From Pelagimonas phthalicica (GTDB lineage: Bacteria; Pseudomonadota; Alphaproteobacteria; Rhodobacterales; Rhodobacteraceae): a stretch of 64,000 nucleotides of DNA. The DNA is taken from contig NZ_SOAP01000001.1 of the NCBI RefSeq assembly GCF_004364805.1, positions 806,001 through 870,000 of the forward strand, given 5' to 3'. Below, piece after piece: positions 63,879 to 64,000 of the stretch. The notes below the pieces were generated by a model, which saw only the letters and a program-made list of their open reading frames with translations, did no database searches and was not told where the DNA came from. Both the position numbers and the translations under genes were made by a program. Numbering within the stretch: the stretch's first letter is position 1; the number at the start of each line of letters is the position of its first letter.

Positions 63879-64000
63879 TTATTCTGCTGCTTGTTTGCGC
63901 GCCGCGCGTTTATCCGCATGGGCCAGCGCCGCCTCACGCACCCAGGCCCCATCGTCCCAGGCCTTCTTGCGCGCTTTGATCCGGTCGCGGTTCATCACAC
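63879..64000 (-). CDS. paaA: Phenylacetyl-CoA epoxidase catalytic subunit PaaA (3' end only)
   Basis: Only the last 40 codons lie in the window: MNRDRIKARKKAWDDGAWVR then EAALAHADKRAARKQAAE and TAA. The ending W-D-D-G-A-W-V-R-E-A-A-x-A-H-A matches PaaA C-termini. The gene continues beyond the right edge; the di-iron residues are not visible. Cannot judge completeness. Confidence 0.9.
   Translation of the reverse strand, partial: VMNRDRIKARKKAWDDGAWVREAALAHADKRAARKQAAE

Overview
The window is chromosomal DNA of an alphaproteobacterium, almost certainly a member of the Roseobacter group (Rhodobacteraceae). Support comes from the high-GC codon use, the linked TCA-cycle and ethylmalonyl-CoA pathway genes (ccr, ecm, mesaconyl-CoA hydratase, malyl-CoA thioesterase), a LuxI/LuxR pair, taurine uptake plus taurine-pyruvate aminotransferase, the paa epoxidase genes, a 2-oxoglutarate dehydrogenase E2 with two lipoyl domains, and family-typical intergenic palindromes. 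No rRNA, tRNA, CRISPR array, phage or intact transposase was recognised. The first gene (2-hydroxyacid dehydrogenase) and the last (paaA) run off the window edges.

Layout. 1-6.5 kb: hydroxyacid dehydrogenase and rpe, then a leftward operon of acyl-CoA ligase, MaoC hydratase, ACAD10/11-type dehydrogenase, APH-like kinase and hotdog thioesterase that resembles a 4-hydroxyacid catabolic set. 6.6-10 kb: RecD-like helicase, luxI, luxR and a small ORF overlapping luxR. 10-15.4 kb: ccr, a PlsB-like acyltransferase and ecm. 15.5-21.2 kb: H-NS-like protein, deoD, a repeat interrupted by a MITE-like element, a DUF1989 gene, a SnoaL/HxlR divergent pair and a PD-(D/E)XK nuclease-like gene. 21.2-26.2 kb: sdhCDAB with three extra genes between sdhA and sdhB. 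26.5-32.6 kb: beta-barrel protein, ferric-reductase-like flavoprotein, mesaconyl-CoA hydratase, DUF1737, NnrU, malyl-CoA thioesterase. 32.7-45.8 kb: TauE/SafE permease, mdh, and the sucC-sucD-sucA-sucB-lpd series with small secreted or membrane genes in the gaps. 45.8-47.2 kb: a compact cluster of RebB-family R-body genes between two terminators. 47.2-51.2 kb: PPOX flavoprotein, plsC, ftsX, ftsE, zinc-ribbon membrane protein. 51.3-57 kb: taurine-type ABC transporter divergent from tpa, plus GNAT. 57-61 kb: RidA, HU, AMP nucleosidase, class II aldolase, lytic transglycosylase. 61.2 kb to the end: paaE, D, C, B and the 3' end of paaA.

How it works together. Ccr, Ecm, mesaconyl-CoA hydratase and malyl-CoA thioesterase cover most of the ethylmalonyl-CoA route of acetyl-CoA assimilation and feed succinate and malate into the Sdh, Mdh and 2-oxoglutarate dehydrogenase steps encoded beside them. 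The sdh and suc promoters share a very similar double TGTGATCAC palindrome, and sdh, suc and mdh share a second, LacI-type box, so a common TCA regulon is readable from sequence. Ring-epoxidation (paa), acyl-CoA and taurine modules supply acyl-CoA, pyruvate or alanine and sulfonate carbon to this core.

The most unusual item is the RebB cluster (45873-47135): four divergent paralogues plus one small helical ORF, with its own terminators and a dyad in the leader. Other notable items are the four families of palindromic or dispersed repeats, one of which records a MITE insertion with a TA duplication, and the tendency of sdh and suc operons to carry uncharacterised envelope-protein genes in their internal gaps.
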